Source of the DNA: CBDCYN01 sp965224205
Lineage (GTDB): Bacteria; Planctomycetota; Phycisphaerae; Phycisphaerales; Phycisphaeraceae
DNA: 39,140 nucleotides
Direction: 5' to 3'
Assembly (NCBI GenBank): GCA_965224205.1
Contig: CBDCYN010000006.1
Coordinates: 1 to 39,140, forward strand
A program made the position numbers and the translations under genes. The notes below the pieces were generated by a model. That model saw nothing but the letters and a program-made list of their open reading frames with translations, made no database searches and was not told the origin of the DNA. This document shows, one piece after another, positions 15,457 to 24,521 of this stretch (positions are counted from its first letter, which is position 1; every line of letters starts with the position of its first letter).

Positions 15457-16335
15457 ATGTGCCCTACACCGGACAAGCCCGACCCTCAAGGCTCGCAACC
15501 CGATGCCTCTAACCCGTGGCATCGCGTCGACGAGCAGCTCGACACCGCGCCCGAGGAACCGATCTCTCCCGAACGGCTGGGCCGGATCCTAGCCGCGACC
15601 AACGAGGCCTGCGGGATCTACCGCCAAGAACCCAGTCAATCGGGAGGCGACGGCGTCCAAACAGACGTCGCACATGAACAACCCGAAACCGAAGCCGGGG
15701 CGACTGCCGCGAAGATCGCAGACCGCGATCAGCAACCTCCACACCCCCCCCCCGGGCAGTCACCCCCCGGACCCCGCCCGGACCCGGGACGACTCGGCCG
15801 CCGTCCCTGGCCTTGGGGTGGCCGGTTCAAGGGCCGATCCGCGTTCACTGCCGGCATTTTGGGGGTTGCCCTGCTGAGCGGGGTCCTCTTGAGCAGCCGA
15901 CGATGCTTGTCGCGCCGACCACACCAAATCCCGAACCCGCCGATGAATCATGTTCCCCACGGTAACACGGCAGAGATTCCCCACGCGACTCTAACCAGAA
16001 ACCGTCACGACGCGGTGACCCTAACAGGCCAACTTGCCCAGCCCTGGGCGTCGGGCTGGTTGGCTTGGGACCAGGGCACAAGACGGTGGCGGCTACGCAC
16101 TGCGGGGATGCGGCCTTCGGCAGCGGGACGGGCCTATCAGGTCTGGATTGCGTACGGTGATCATGAACCGATTTGGGCGGGGGTCTTCACCGTCGGGACG
16201 TCTCAACGCGTCACCGAGGTGACCCTTCACCAACCCCCGCGCCCCGGGTCGCCGACGGCGGTCATGGTCACGGAAGAACCTTTTGGCCATCAACACCGCC
16301 CCGGGGGGCCGATCCAGCTAATGGGCGCCCCGTGA
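15457..16335 (+). CDS. RskA-like anti-sigma factor, single membrane pass
   Basis: This encodes 292 residues. About 125 cytoplasmic residues, rich in Pro, Gln and Asp, precede one membrane segment (AFTAGILGVALLSGVLLSS, about 129-147). The external part carries an RskA-type C-terminal domain: LAWDQGTRRWRLRTAGMRPS, GRAYQVWIAYGDHEPIWAGV, VTEVTLHQPPRP, SPTAVMVTEEP and GGPIQLMG. In RskA proteins the cytoplasmic N-terminus holds the ECF sigma factor inactive until proteolysis. Here no His-x3-Cys-x2-Cys zinc motif is visible in the N-terminus, so binding would use a non-zinc helical segment, perhaps SPERLGRILAATNEACGIYR. The gene lies 12 bp after the sigma factor. Anti-sigma assignment rests on the C-terminal domain and context. 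Confidence 0.72.
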   Translation: MCPTPDKPDPQGSQPDASNPWHRVDEQLDTAPEEPISPERLGRILAATNEACGIYRQEPSQSGGDGVQTDVAHEQPETEAGATAAKIADRDQQPPHPPPGQSPPGPRPDPGRLGRRPWPWGGRFKGRSAFTAGILGVALLSGVLLSSRRCLSRRPHQIPNPPMNHVPHGNTAEIPHATLTRNRHDAVTLTGQLAQPWASGWLAWDQGTRRWRLRTAGMRPSAAGRAYQVWIAYGDHEPIWAGVFTVGTSQRVTEVTLHQPPRPGSPTAVMVTEEPFGHQHRPGGPIQLMGAP

Positions 16336-16380
16336 CCGGCTCGGGGCCCAGGGATTCCGTCTGGCGCCCAGGATGGGGAT

Positions 16381-16425
16381 ACGCAACGCGTATCGATCCC
16401 GCCGACGCGTTGGCGGCGATCCCGC
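16381..16425 (+). repeat. probable 5' fragment of the dispersed repeat family
   Basis: ACGCAACGCGTATCGATCCC matches the start of the family, and CGCGTTGGCGGCGATCCCGC could be its degraded middle. The 3' landmarks (TGCCGCGT and TTCATCC) are absent. It sits between the convergent anti-sigma and DUF928 genes. The similarity is short and may be coincidental. Confidence 0.35.
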
Positions 16426-16456
16426 GTGCCTGAAACAGCCAGGCAGCCGCCTGTGC

Positions 16457-17374
16457 TTACGGGTTGTCCCCGCTGACCAGCAACACAATGTTTTCCTCGA
16501 AACCACGGCCCTGAGCCTGTTGGATGTCGACCTTGAAATCCTCTTGCCGCAGCAGATCGGCGCGGACCTGCCGCAGGGCCACGTCGTGGGGTTGCCAGTC
16601 GATCAGCTCGCTTAGCGCGTCCATGGCGTCGATCCAGATCCCCTCCTCGGCGGCGATGTCGGCTTTTTGCCTGGGGTCTTTGGCCGCCCTGATCCGGGCG
16701 ATGATCTCGTCGGCTTCATCGGGGGCGATCCGCCAGAGGCTGCTGCTAGAAAACATATTCTGCGCCGGTTTCTGCGGGTTGACCACGATGGTCACCACCC
16801 ATTCGTAACGCACCCCCGGCTCCAGACGGGCCGCGAGCTTCTTGAGGTCCAAGCGTTGGATCCCGCGGTGGATCTTCGACCCATCGAGAACGACGGGCGC
16901 AAACAGCTTCTTAGGCTCGTCGGTCCGAGCTACGATGTCGATGTTGATCTCGTGGTCCACCGGCTGCGACAGATACCAGTAAAGCGACGGCTGGGCCGAG
17001 GTGGTCAAAGCCACCTCCTCGGGCAGCAATAGATACAGCTTGGCTTGCGCCAGGCCCCCGGGCTGGTTGGCACGGGTCGACGACACCACGCGGGCCGCCT
17101 TGGTGTACACATCTTGGTCACCACGAGGCGTGTACCGGATCGGCCGCGGGGCCTGGGGCGTATCGTCCGGGTCGTTCGCCGCCGACGCTTCGGCCAGCGA
17201 TTCGGTTCGGGTTGTTCCCTGGGCCGACAACGGCGACGGGTCGCGGTGTGGCCCTACGCCATGGGTGGTGCCTGTACCAGCGACCGCGGCCGATCCGTGA
17301 ACCGGCCCGGCGGTTTGACCCTGAACCCAAACGACAAAAAACACCGTGACCAGCAGGAAGATAAACCTATACAT
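16457..17374 (-). CDS. DUF928-family secreted protein
   Basis: From ATG 17374 (MYRFIFLLVTVFFVVWVQG) this encodes 305 residues; AGGAG (complement of 17382-17386) sits 7 nt upstream, favouring this start over ATGs at 17380, 17392 and 17428. A signal peptide is followed by a low-complexity Ala/Gly/Ser/Thr stretch and then the conserved region: YTPRGDQDVYTKAARVVSST, LAQAKLYLLLPEEVALTTSA, QPSLYWYLSQPV, DLKKLAARLEPGVRYEWVVT and SSSLWRIAPD. These match DUF928, a family often encoded beside CHAT and CHASE2 proteins in cyanobacteria and other bacteria. Its function is unknown. It lies 184 bp downstream of the CHAT gene on the same strand, probably the same transcript. Confidence 0.78.
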   Translation of the reverse strand: MYRFIFLLVTVFFVVWVQGQTAGPVHGSAAVAGTGTTHGVGPHRDPSPLSAQGTTRTESLAEASAANDPDDTPQAPRPIRYTPRGDQDVYTKAARVVSSTRANQPGGLAQAKLYLLLPEEVALTTSAQPSLYWYLSQPVDHEINIDIVARTDEPKKLFAPVVLDGSKIHRGIQRLDLKKLAARLEPGVRYEWVVTIVVNPQKPAQNMFSSSSLWRIAPDEADEIIARIRAAKDPRQKADIAAEEGIWIDAMDALSELIDWQPHDVALRQVRADLLRQEDFKVDIQQAQGRGFEENIVLLVSGDNP

Positions 17375-17558
17375 ATACATACTCCTATCCATGAAGGCGA
17401 CAACAGATAGACCCATCCCGGATGGCACGGCAGCGCGAGTCTTCTTGCTTGTCCATTACATCCCGGATCGATATAGATTCGCGTTTGGGCAGCGGATCCT
17501 GCGCGGGTCGTGCTTTTTTTTTCTCTCCCGGTCGTCGCCCCCTCCCCGGAATGCCCGT

Positions 17559-20000
17559 TTACAGCCAATTACCGACCACCAAGAACGGGGACCAGAACAG
17601 CGGGTGGTCGTGCTTCCATTCTTCAAAGAGTTTAAGCTGAGCCCGCTGCAACGCCTTGGCTTTGGAGATCCCGGGGCTGTCGCGGATCTGCCGGTAGAAT
17701 TCCTTGATCAAGAGCGTGGTCGCCTCGTCGTCCACTGACCAGAGGGTCGCCATCGTGCTGCGTGCCCCGGCCTTGAGCCCGACCCCCGCCAGGCCCAGCG
17801 CCGACCGGGCCGCCGATTCATCGTCGCCCGACGCCGTTTCACAAGCGCTAAGGACCAGCATCTCCACCGGCTGGTCGCGGTACCGCCCCGGGCGGATCAG
17901 CGCCTCAAGATCCTCGAGGGTCAAACGGGTGTCGTACGCGAGCACGAACGTCTCCTTGGCCGAGTCCCCAAACACCCCGTGAGAGGCGATGTGGACAAAC
18001 CCGTAAGGGTGGTCGCGGACCTCGACCTCGAGGCGGCCGAGCCGGAACTCTTCGTTGAGCAGCTTCGTGCCGCTGATCTGGGCCACGACCGCGTCGAGCT
18101 CTTCGGGCACGTGGTCGAGGGCGGGGAACCCGGGGTGGACCGCTAGGGACAAACCCGCCGCCAGCATCCTGGGCGCGCCGACGTCCGCGGCGATCGGGCG
18201 GGCGTCCGTGAGCGTTAGCCCCTGAGTCACGGCCGTGGCGTACCGCTCCACGAGGTAGCCCTGCCCGTCATGCAGGGCAGCCAGCGGTATGGTCCGCAAC
18301 GCCCCGTCGGGCACGAACACGATCGTGTCGATCGTCTTGGCCTCCAGGTCGTGCTCAATGGGCGCGATCAGCCACCGGTACAGCTGTTTGGCGTGTTCAA
18401 GGTGCTCGACCGAATTGCGGTCTTCGAGCTGGGTGCGGAACGCCCGCACCACCTGGGTGAGCTGCTGCTTGTCGACCCCGAGCCGGAAACGTTTAAGGGT
18501 CTTGTCCCGGAAGCTCAGCAGCAGCTCGGTCCGGTCGTTAAGGGGGATCAGGTAAAGCACCGCGGTGTGCCGGGCCAGCTCCTCGATCTTCACCGTCTTG
18601 GCCTGCATGAGGCTAAAGCACTCGTCTTCAAAATAATCGACCAGCTCTTCGGCTTTGAACCGCTCGATCGCGTCTCGGGCGTCGCCGAGGTAGCCTTGGA
18701 CCGTATCGTCGAATCGCTTGGCTTCAGCTTCGTCGTCGGTCGCCGGCGGCGGTTGAGCGTCGGCGAGCCTCAACAGCAGGTCAGCGTGTTCGAAGTACAG
18801 CCCCCCGACCTCCCTGCGGAACGAAGACCCGCCCAGGGCGTTGCTGTGGCCTACTGTGACGTCCTGACGGATCGGCTCTAGCGTATCGCTAGCGGTCCGG
18901 TACGCGTCGTCCGCCTCCGCGAGCCGGCCCATCTTGTCCAACAGCCGACCGGTCTGCCATTGCCACAAATACAACGGATTGGCCGCTTGGGACTCCTGGG
19001 CGGTAAAGACCGCTCGCTGGGTTAACGCTAACGCTTCTTCGAGTCGCCCCGCTTCCTCGTAGAGCTTGGCCAGCTGCCCCATCGCAACGGACAGCGACCG
19101 GTTATCGCCGATCCTTTGAGCCACCCCGATCGCCGCGCGATACGACGCGACCACTGAATGCAAAGAAGCGGCGTGACCCGGCTCGGTGGGGCGCGGCAGC
19201 AGACGGTGACCCAGGTGCCCCACGACCGTAAGCAGGTACGCCTTTTCAAACCCATCAGGGGCCTGCGCCACCCACCTTTGGGCCCCCGCCAGCAACGCCC
19301 TGGCCTGCTCGGGGCGCCCCCACTGGTTGGCCGCGGTGCACGCGTTGGTAAAAGCCGTCGCCGCCAGATCGGGGTAGCCCTGCTCTTGGGCCAGCTGGGC
19401 GGTGCGTTCGTAACGGGTCATCGCTTGGTCGTACTGCTGCAACCCGAGATGGAGGTTGCCCAGGTTCAAGAGGATGAGCACCCGCTGACGGGCGTGGTCT
19501 TCTTCATCGGCCAAGGCCAGGGCGTTTTCAAGATATTCCTGCGCCTCGCCCCACCGCTTCATCAGGGTCGACAAGGTCCCCAGGTCCGCGTACACCGCCA
19601 CGAGCTGGGCGTGGCTCATCACCTGCACCGCCAGGTCCCTGGCAAGGATGAGCCGCTCGTGGCTAAGGCGGAACTGCCCCATCACCCGGTGGGCGGTGGC
19701 TTGGTTCCGCAGTGAATCGATCTGCCCGTCGACGTCCCCGATCACTTGGTACATCCGGGTCGAGTCCTGCCACTGCTCGATCGCGGCGCCGAAATCTCCT
19801 TGGTTAAACGCCTCGACCCCCCGCGTGAATACCGCATCGACGACGGGGGTCTGCACGGGTTGGGGTTCGTCCGCCCACGCCCACGCCGCCCCCACCGCGA
19901 TCATGACCCATACCAACCACCGGGCACCGGCCCGCGCGGGGCTTAGGGCTCGATGAGGGAACCAACAGCCAGCTTCGTCTGGGGTCAGGTGGGTCGTCAT
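17559..20000 (-). CDS. exported TPR-CHAT domain protein
   Basis: This encodes 813 residues. A hydrophobic segment near 28-43 (WLVWVMIAVGAAWAWA-DEP) suggests a signal peptide. Residues about 55-410 are tetratricopeptide repeats (VEAFNQGDFGAAIEQW, LVAVYADLGTLSTLMKRW, ILLNLGNLHLGLQQYDQA and others). The C-terminal half is a CHAT domain, a caspase-like (clan CD) peptidase fold, with the expected dyad: His674 in FVHIASHGVF and Cys720 in MLVLSACETASGDD. GLKAGARSTMATLWSVDD and HPLFWSPFLVVG are further family signatures. The start is well supported: GGAGGAG lies a few bases before ATG 20000. The protein may be a protease with a TPR-recruited target or a signalling scaffold; the export signal suggests action in the envelope. 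It is followed by DUF928, and the convergent ECF sigma/anti-sigma pair lies beyond. Confidence 0.9.
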   Translation of the reverse strand: MTTHLTPDEAGCWFPHRALSPARAGARWLVWVMIAVGAAWAWADEPQPVQTPVVDAVFTRGVEAFNQGDFGAAIEQWQDSTRMYQVIGDVDGQIDSLRNQATAHRVMGQFRLSHERLILARDLAVQVMSHAQLVAVYADLGTLSTLMKRWGEAQEYLENALALADEEDHARQRVLILLNLGNLHLGLQQYDQAMTRYERTAQLAQEQGYPDLAATAFTNACTAANQWGRPEQARALLAGAQRWVAQAPDGFEKAYLLTVVGHLGHRLLPRPTEPGHAASLHSVVASYRAAIGVAQRIGDNRSLSVAMGQLAKLYEEAGRLEEALALTQRAVFTAQESQAANPLYLWQWQTGRLLDKMGRLAEADDAYRTASDTLEPIRQDVTVGHSNALGGSSFRREVGGLYFEHADLLLRLADAQPPPATDDEAEAKRFDDTVQGYLGDARDAIERFKAEELVDYFEDECFSLMQAKTVKIEELARHTAVLYLIPLNDRTELLLSFRDKTLKRFRLGVDKQQLTQVVRAFRTQLEDRNSVEHLEHAKQLYRWLIAPIEHDLEAKTIDTIVFVPDGALRTIPLAALHDGQGYLVERYATAVTQGLTLTDARPIAADVGAPRMLAAGLSLAVHPGFPALDHVPEELDAVVAQISGTKLLNEEFRLGRLEVEVRDHPYGFVHIASHGVFGDSAKETFVLAYDTRLTLEDLEALIRPGRYRDQPVEMLVLSACETASGDDESAARSALGLAGVGLKAGARSTMATLWSVDDEATTLLIKEFYRQIRDSPGISKAKALQRAQLKLFEEWKHDHPLFWSPFLVVGNWL

Positions 20001-20047
20001 AAGACTCCTCCATGGTAAAATTTAAGGTCAATAGCCCAGAATCTAGG

Positions 20048-20149
20048 GGCATCGCGTATCAAATCTACGGCATCGGGTATCGGCTGGACTCCGGAGAACT
20101 TCCCGCCCTGTGCATGAGATCCTCCCGTGATCTCGCCCGTGATGGGTGT
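20048..20149 (+). repeat. dispersed ~100-nt repeat family, copy 3
   Basis: This contains CATCGCGTATCAAA, ATCGGGTATCGG, CTGGACTCCGGAGAAC and GCCCGTGATGGG, in the same order as the landmarks of copies 1 and 2. It lies about 50 bp upstream of the CHAT gene start, on the opposite strand, so it would be in that gene's promoter region. Confidence 0.68.
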
Positions 20150-20530
20150 GCCGCCGGTCTTGGTGCCGACACAGCCTGTCACGGATACACCGGGCGGGCA
20201 CCGATGGTCGCTCGACCGGCCCCTTGACGCCCGTGGTGGACGCGGAATTTTTCATCCTCGATGGATATCTTTGTTTAGATTGCCCGATCGGTCAATCGCC
20301 AACCCCGAGGTCACGCCGCACCCACCACCCATAAGCTGAGTCCGACCCCCGGCCCCCCAGACCCCAGATCATGGTCCTCGGATCATAGCCCGTTGCCAGC
20401 CGATTGCCGCACCGGGGCAGAACCGGGAGCAAAACATTTCCTGACTTGGGCCAACTATTTGGCCGATCCTTACGTAATATGAGACAGGGGGCGTGCCGTG
20501 TGCACATGACCAGCCCCGCTAAAACCGCTC
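20150..20530. other. intergenic region upstream of the prepilin-like gene
   Basis: About 380 bp with no supported gene. Several short frames on both strands lack motifs and ribosome sites. I could not identify a convincing promoter pair. Confidence 0.4.
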
Positions 20531-21460
20531 ATGAACGCGACAAGAAGAAGATCGATGAAACCAGCGCGTCTTTACACCAGGCCCAGGGGGTTTACGCTCA
20601 CCGAGATAGGGGTGGTGCTGGTGGTTATCGCGGTGATCCTGTCCCTGGCGGTCCCGGCGTTAAATGCGTACCGCAAGCGCGCCCGCACCGCTGTGGGTCT
20701 CCAGCACCTTAGCGAGATCGGCAAGGGCACGATCGACATGGCCGTGGCCCGGAAGAACGTGCTGCCGTTCGGGTATCACCCTCCCCCAGGGGGCGACCCG
20801 ATTAAATTCGCCTTTTTCCCCAAGGAATCGGATTGGGCTATTTTTCTAAACAGTTACCTGACCGGCTCGCCCAATAATTATGAGGATTTTCCGGGCGGAC
20901 AGATCGAGCTGCTCCCCATTTTTCAGGACCCCAACGCCACGAATCCATGGGAAGGCCACGTCCATTACTCCACGCACCCCGTTCTGATGCCGGATACCGA
21001 TTTGGTCTTAGAGGATCCCCCCGACTGGGACCTGTACCGCCTTAGCCGGGTCCGCCGCCCGGCCGAGGTGATCCTGATCATGGACGCCACCCAGCGCAAC
21101 AACGGCAACGCCTACGCAACGACACGCAACCTTGATAATACGAGGTTCAACCCCTGGAGCGGAGCCAACCCGAACCCTCTTTATGATGAAAATGAGGTGT
21201 TCTACGACAAGAGCTTCACCGACAACAACGACCCGATCGACCCCGGCACCAACGATGAATCGGTCTCGTCCACGGGCAACATCGCCTGGCGACAGGGCGG
21301 CAAGTCCGACGTCAACCCCGCGTTGCTGACCACCACCGCATTGCGCCAAGCCGAGGGGCGGGCCGCGAACTGGGCGGCGAATTTCGTGTTCCTCGACGGC
21401 CACGTCGCCACGCTCAAGCCCCAGCAGGTCACCAAGAAAAACGTCCGGGTCGACCGGTGA
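20531..21460 (+). CDS. prepilin-like (type II pseudopilin/DUF1559-type) protein
   Basis: This encodes 309 residues (301 if ATG 20555, MKPARLYT, is used; neither start has a strong ribosome site). The N-terminus has a basic leader ending in Gly, then FTLTEIGVVLVVIAVILSLA, the prepilin-peptidase cleavage and methylation motif with Glu at mature position 5. A hydrophobic helix leads into a mainly beta globular domain. Near the C-terminus, NWAANFVFLDGHVATLKPQQ resembles the H-x9-DG ending of planctomycete prepilin-like proteins, although the upstream His of that motif is not obvious. These proteins are very numerous in planctomycetes and their assemblies are mostly uncharacterised. It converges on the large surface-protein gene with a 28-bp gap. 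Confidence 0.85.
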   Translation: MNATRRRSMKPARLYTRPRGFTLTEIGVVLVVIAVILSLAVPALNAYRKRARTAVGLQHLSEIGKGTIDMAVARKNVLPFGYHPPPGGDPIKFAFFPKESDWAIFLNSYLTGSPNNYEDFPGGQIELLPIFQDPNATNPWEGHVHYSTHPVLMPDTDLVLEDPPDWDLYRLSRVRRPAEVILIMDATQRNNGNAYATTRNLDNTRFNPWSGANPNPLYDENEVFYDKSFTDNNDPIDPGTNDESVSSTGNIAWRQGGKSDVNPALLTTTALRQAEGRAANWAANFVFLDGHVATLKPQQVTKKNVRVDR

Positions 21461-21488
21461 CGGCGGCCGGGTATGAACGGGCGATCAA

Positions 21489-24344
21489 TCAGAAGATGTC
21501 GTCAAACACGAACGCCGTCTCGTCCTGGATCTCCAGGGTCTGGTTCGTGCCCTTGACCTTGGCCTGACCGTTGGTCACTGTCACGGTCCCGAAGTCAACG
21601 CCGACGGGCTCGGTGAGGTCCACGTTTTGTCCCTTGATCTGGATGTTCTTCGCGTCGCCATCGGCGATGTCGATGCCCGCATCGAGGGTCGTTAATTTCA
21701 TGGTGTTCACGTCACCGGTGATCGACGCGTCCTGGCCCCACTGACCGGCGACGTCGGCGTTATCCAGCGCCTGCTTGGCCTTCGACCCGACCCCGGGCCC
21801 GTGCAGGGTCAACGAGGCGTTAAAATCACCGGGGACCAAGGGGTCCTTGCGGTCGCCCTTGATCTTCAGCGACCGGACCGTGTCGGCCATGATCGCCCCG
21901 CTGTCCCACTGGATCGCGTCGACCGTTTTCACGTCGCCCTGCACGTCCACGCTGGTGTTCTGACCGTGACTGAGCTTTAGCCCGTCGAGGCCCGCGGCCG
22001 TGTTGACCGCGTCGGTGATCACGTTCAGGGCCCAGTCGATCGTGTCGCCCTTGATGTCGATCTTCCCGCTCGAGCCGGTGACGTTCCACGACGAGTTGAA
22101 CACGTCGCCGTCGACCTTCGCGTTGCCGAGCGTCTTCTTGGTCTCGGTGGCCGGGGTGAGGTTAAGGGTCACGCGCAGGTCACCGTTGATCTGCTCGTCT
22201 TTCTTGTCGTTCTTGGCCTTGATCGACTTGAGGGTCTGCGCGGTGATCGAGCCCAGGTCCCAGTCGCCCGTTTCAATGGTCTTGACGTCCCCCTCGACCG
22301 TGGCGAACGAGTTTTCGACGTCGCCGAGCTTGAGGCCGTCGAGGTCGCTCATCACGGACAGGGTCCAGTCTTCGACATCGCCTTTGATCTCAATCTTCCC
22401 GGTGTCGCCGTGGATCGACCAGCTCACATCGCCGACGTCGCCGTCGATCTTCGTTGACCCCAGCGTCTTCTTGACGTCGAGCTCCTCACCGGCCGCGTTG
22501 AGGTCGAGGCCGACGTTAAAATCCCCGTTGACATCGTCGTCTTTCTTGTCGTCCTTGGTCTTGATCGTGCCGATCGAGTCGGCGCTGATCAACCCGGTGT
22601 CCCAGTGGCCCACGTCGATCGACTTGATGTGGCCATCGACCGTGACGTTGCTGTTGCTAACCTCCGTGATCTTGAGGCCGTCCAGGTCGCTGAGCACCGA
22701 CAGGACCCACTCTTCGGCCTCGCCCTTGACGTCGATCTTGCCCGTGTCACCGTGGATCGACCAAGCGACCTCTTGCACGTCGCCGTCGATCTTCGCGGAG
22801 CCGAGCGTCTTCTTGACGTCGAGCTCCTCGTCGTCTTCATTGAGGTTCAAGGTGACACTGAAATCGCCGTTGACGTCGTCGTCCTTCTTGTCGTCCTTGG
22901 TCTTGATCGATTTGACGGAATCAGCCACGACCACCCCGCCTTCCCAGTCACCTGCTTCGAGCGACTTAACGTTGCCCTCGACGTTTAGGCTCGTGTTCTC
23001 AACCTGCCCGAGCTTCAAGCTGTCCAGGTCGCCGTCGAGGACATTGATCGTCGCCGCGTCGGCCCCGAGGGCTTGGATCTTGCCCGTATCGCCGGTGATG
23101 TTCCACGTCGCGGCCTCGATCCCGCCGCCGATCTTGGCATTGTCGAGGGTCTTCTTAGCCCCGTCCGACCCGTCGAGGGTGAGGTCGGCTTCGAAGTTCC
23201 CGAGGATCGTGTCGCTGCCGCGTTCGCCGGTGACATCGAATTTACCCAATGACGGAGCGGTCAACGCGTTGGCGAATCCATCCCCCTCGAGCCACTCAAC
23301 GACCTTGAGCGATTTGATCGGGCGTTCGGAGGTTAGGCTTAGATCCTCGGCTTGCCCGAACTGGATCGTCACCGGTTTGTCGTCGACCGACCCGCCGATG
23401 AAGATCTCGTGGGGGCCCACACCGCCAGCGCTGCCGGGGTCTTCGCCGATATTGCCCAGCACGAGCTTGTCGATCCCGCCGTCGAAATCAGCGTTGCCCT
23501 GGAGCAACACGTCTTTGCCGTCGAACGAACCGATCGGCTCGTCGGCTTCGAGGCTGCCGATCTCGACCTCGCCGTCGCCGCCCTTGACCGTCAACTTGAC
23601 TTTGGTCGAGGTGTCGGTATCAAAAAACTGGATCGTCCCGTCGGGGATGATGCCGTCGAAGATGACCTCCCCGTACCCCGCGCCGGTCAGCGATGCGGTG
23701 ACGACCTCCCCGGCTTCGGGGTCGGTCGGGTCGTCGTCGTCGTTGATCGCGATCAGCTTCGTGTTGCCCGACCGGCCCGGGACGTTGCCGAACTGCCAGG
23801 CCACCGTGAACTCGACCCGGTCGGTCGTCGTTACCTCTCCATCTTTAATAAATTCGATAACGTTGTTGGACGGATCATCGCCCACGGCGCCGCTGATCAC
23901 GACGATCTCAGCCAACAGGTCGTAGTCCCCGGGTGGGAGGTTGTCTTCATCGAACGGGATCACGTCCCTAAACCGGAACACCGCGTCGTCGCCCGAATCG
24001 AGCGTTCCTTCGATATCTTCGATCTCACCGATCGGTTCCTGGTCGTCGGCGATGTCCCCGCCCCGCGGGACAACGAACAGATCGATGCGGATCTCGCCCT
24101 GGGCTTCCATGTCTCCAATATTTTCAACGATGATCGGGACGTTGACCCGGTCGCCGGGCACCAGCGGCATCGGTAAATTAATGTTGCTTCCGAAAAAGCC
24201 CACAAGATCTGCGGTCAGCATGACGCGCCGCTCCATCGGTTCTAAGCCTGTCCAGGCAGGTTGTGTGCCGACGCGGGGCTTGGGGGTGGCCAGGTTCTTG
24301 ACCATCGAGTCGATCCAACGCAGTGCCTTGTGGGTAGTAGACAT
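21489..24344 (-). CDS. large repeat-rich secreted surface protein with LEPR-type motif
   Basis: This encodes 951 residues. The N-terminus carries LEPMERRVMLTADL (34-47), a variant of the LEPRxLLSA-type motif found on exported planctomycete proteins. A CARDB-like adhesion domain follows (about 48-170: GDRVNVPIIVENIGDMEAQG, PPGDYDLLAEIVV). After an acidic linker with DDDDPTDPEAGE come repeats of about 115 residues, at least four, each with SWSIHGDTGKIDIKGD-like, DLDGLKL-like, VEGDVKSIETGDWD-like and KSIKTKDDKKDDDVNGDF-like blocks. The composition is rich in Asp, Gly, Val and Thr, suggesting an extracellular beta-structure. It ends in ETAFVFDDIF without an obvious sorting tail. GGAGA precedes the ATG. 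The likely role is cell-surface structure or adhesion; no enzyme motif is seen. Confidence 0.82.
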   Translation of the reverse strand: MSTTHKALRWIDSMVKNLATPKPRVGTQPAWTGLEPMERRVMLTADLVGFFGSNINLPMPLVPGDRVNVPIIVENIGDMEAQGEIRIDLFVVPRGGDIADDQEPIGEIEDIEGTLDSGDDAVFRFRDVIPFDEDNLPPGDYDLLAEIVVISGAVGDDPSNNVIEFIKDGEVTTTDRVEFTVAWQFGNVPGRSGNTKLIAINDDDDPTDPEAGEVVTASLTGAGYGEVIFDGIIPDGTIQFFDTDTSTKVKLTVKGGDGEVEIGSLEADEPIGSFDGKDVLLQGNADFDGGIDKLVLGNIGEDPGSAGGVGPHEIFIGGSVDDKPVTIQFGQAEDLSLTSERPIKSLKVVEWLEGDGFANALTAPSLGKFDVTGERGSDTILGNFEADLTLDGSDGAKKTLDNAKIGGGIEAATWNITGDTGKIQALGADAATINVLDGDLDSLKLGQVENTSLNVEGNVKSLEAGDWEGGVVVADSVKSIKTKDDKKDDDVNGDFSVTLNLNEDDEELDVKKTLGSAKIDGDVQEVAWSIHGDTGKIDVKGEAEEWVLSVLSDLDGLKITEVSNSNVTVDGHIKSIDVGHWDTGLISADSIGTIKTKDDKKDDDVNGDFNVGLDLNAAGEELDVKKTLGSTKIDGDVGDVSWSIHGDTGKIEIKGDVEDWTLSVMSDLDGLKLGDVENSFATVEGDVKTIETGDWDLGSITAQTLKSIKAKNDKKDEQINGDLRVTLNLTPATETKKTLGNAKVDGDVFNSSWNVTGSSGKIDIKGDTIDWALNVITDAVNTAAGLDGLKLSHGQNTSVDVQGDVKTVDAIQWDSGAIMADTVRSLKIKGDRKDPLVPGDFNASLTLHGPGVGSKAKQALDNADVAGQWGQDASITGDVNTMKLTTLDAGIDIADGDAKNIQIKGQNVDLTEPVGVDFGTVTVTNGQAKVKGTNQTLEIQDETAFVFDDIF
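21780..23130 (-). repeat. in-gene tandem repeats, period about 340-350 bp
   Basis: A GTCGTCTTTCTTGTCGTCCT-type block recurs near 22193, 22541 and 22881, with a more diverged version near 21836, giving a period of about 340-350 bp. Flanking blocks (for example CGTGTCACCGTGGATCGACC and its relatives) recur at the same period. The repeats are in frame and encode about 115-residue units of the surface protein. The two central units are the most alike, suggesting recent duplication or gene conversion. Confidence 0.8.
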
Positions 24345-24521
24345 CCATATTCTCCGTAGATCATGAGGGAATCGTTACAACTCTAGTAGCGAACAGTCTA
24401 GCCCCACGGCGAGCGGTGACAAGCCCGTGGCGCCTCACTCAAACGGGGGCCTGAGGGTCTCACGTTCGGGGCCGGCGGGGGGCGGTAGGCCATATGGGGT
24501 CTAAGAACGTGTGTGGGAAGC

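Noticed and set aside
17559..20000. CHAT protein as an anti-phage caspase effector
   Set aside because: It has an apparent export signal, a DUF928 partner and no nearby gRAMP, gasdermin or other defence genes, so a defence role is not supported.
22190..22910. Regularly spaced repeats that could suggest a CRISPR array
   Set aside because: The period is about 340-350 bp, the repeats are in frame and coding, and no cas gene is present.
22000..23925. A 641-codon open frame on the plus strand, rich in Ser, Pro and Thr
   Set aside because: It is the antisense of the repeat-rich surface protein; its Ser/Pro richness mirrors the Asp/Gly/Val codons of the real gene and it has no ribosome site or family.
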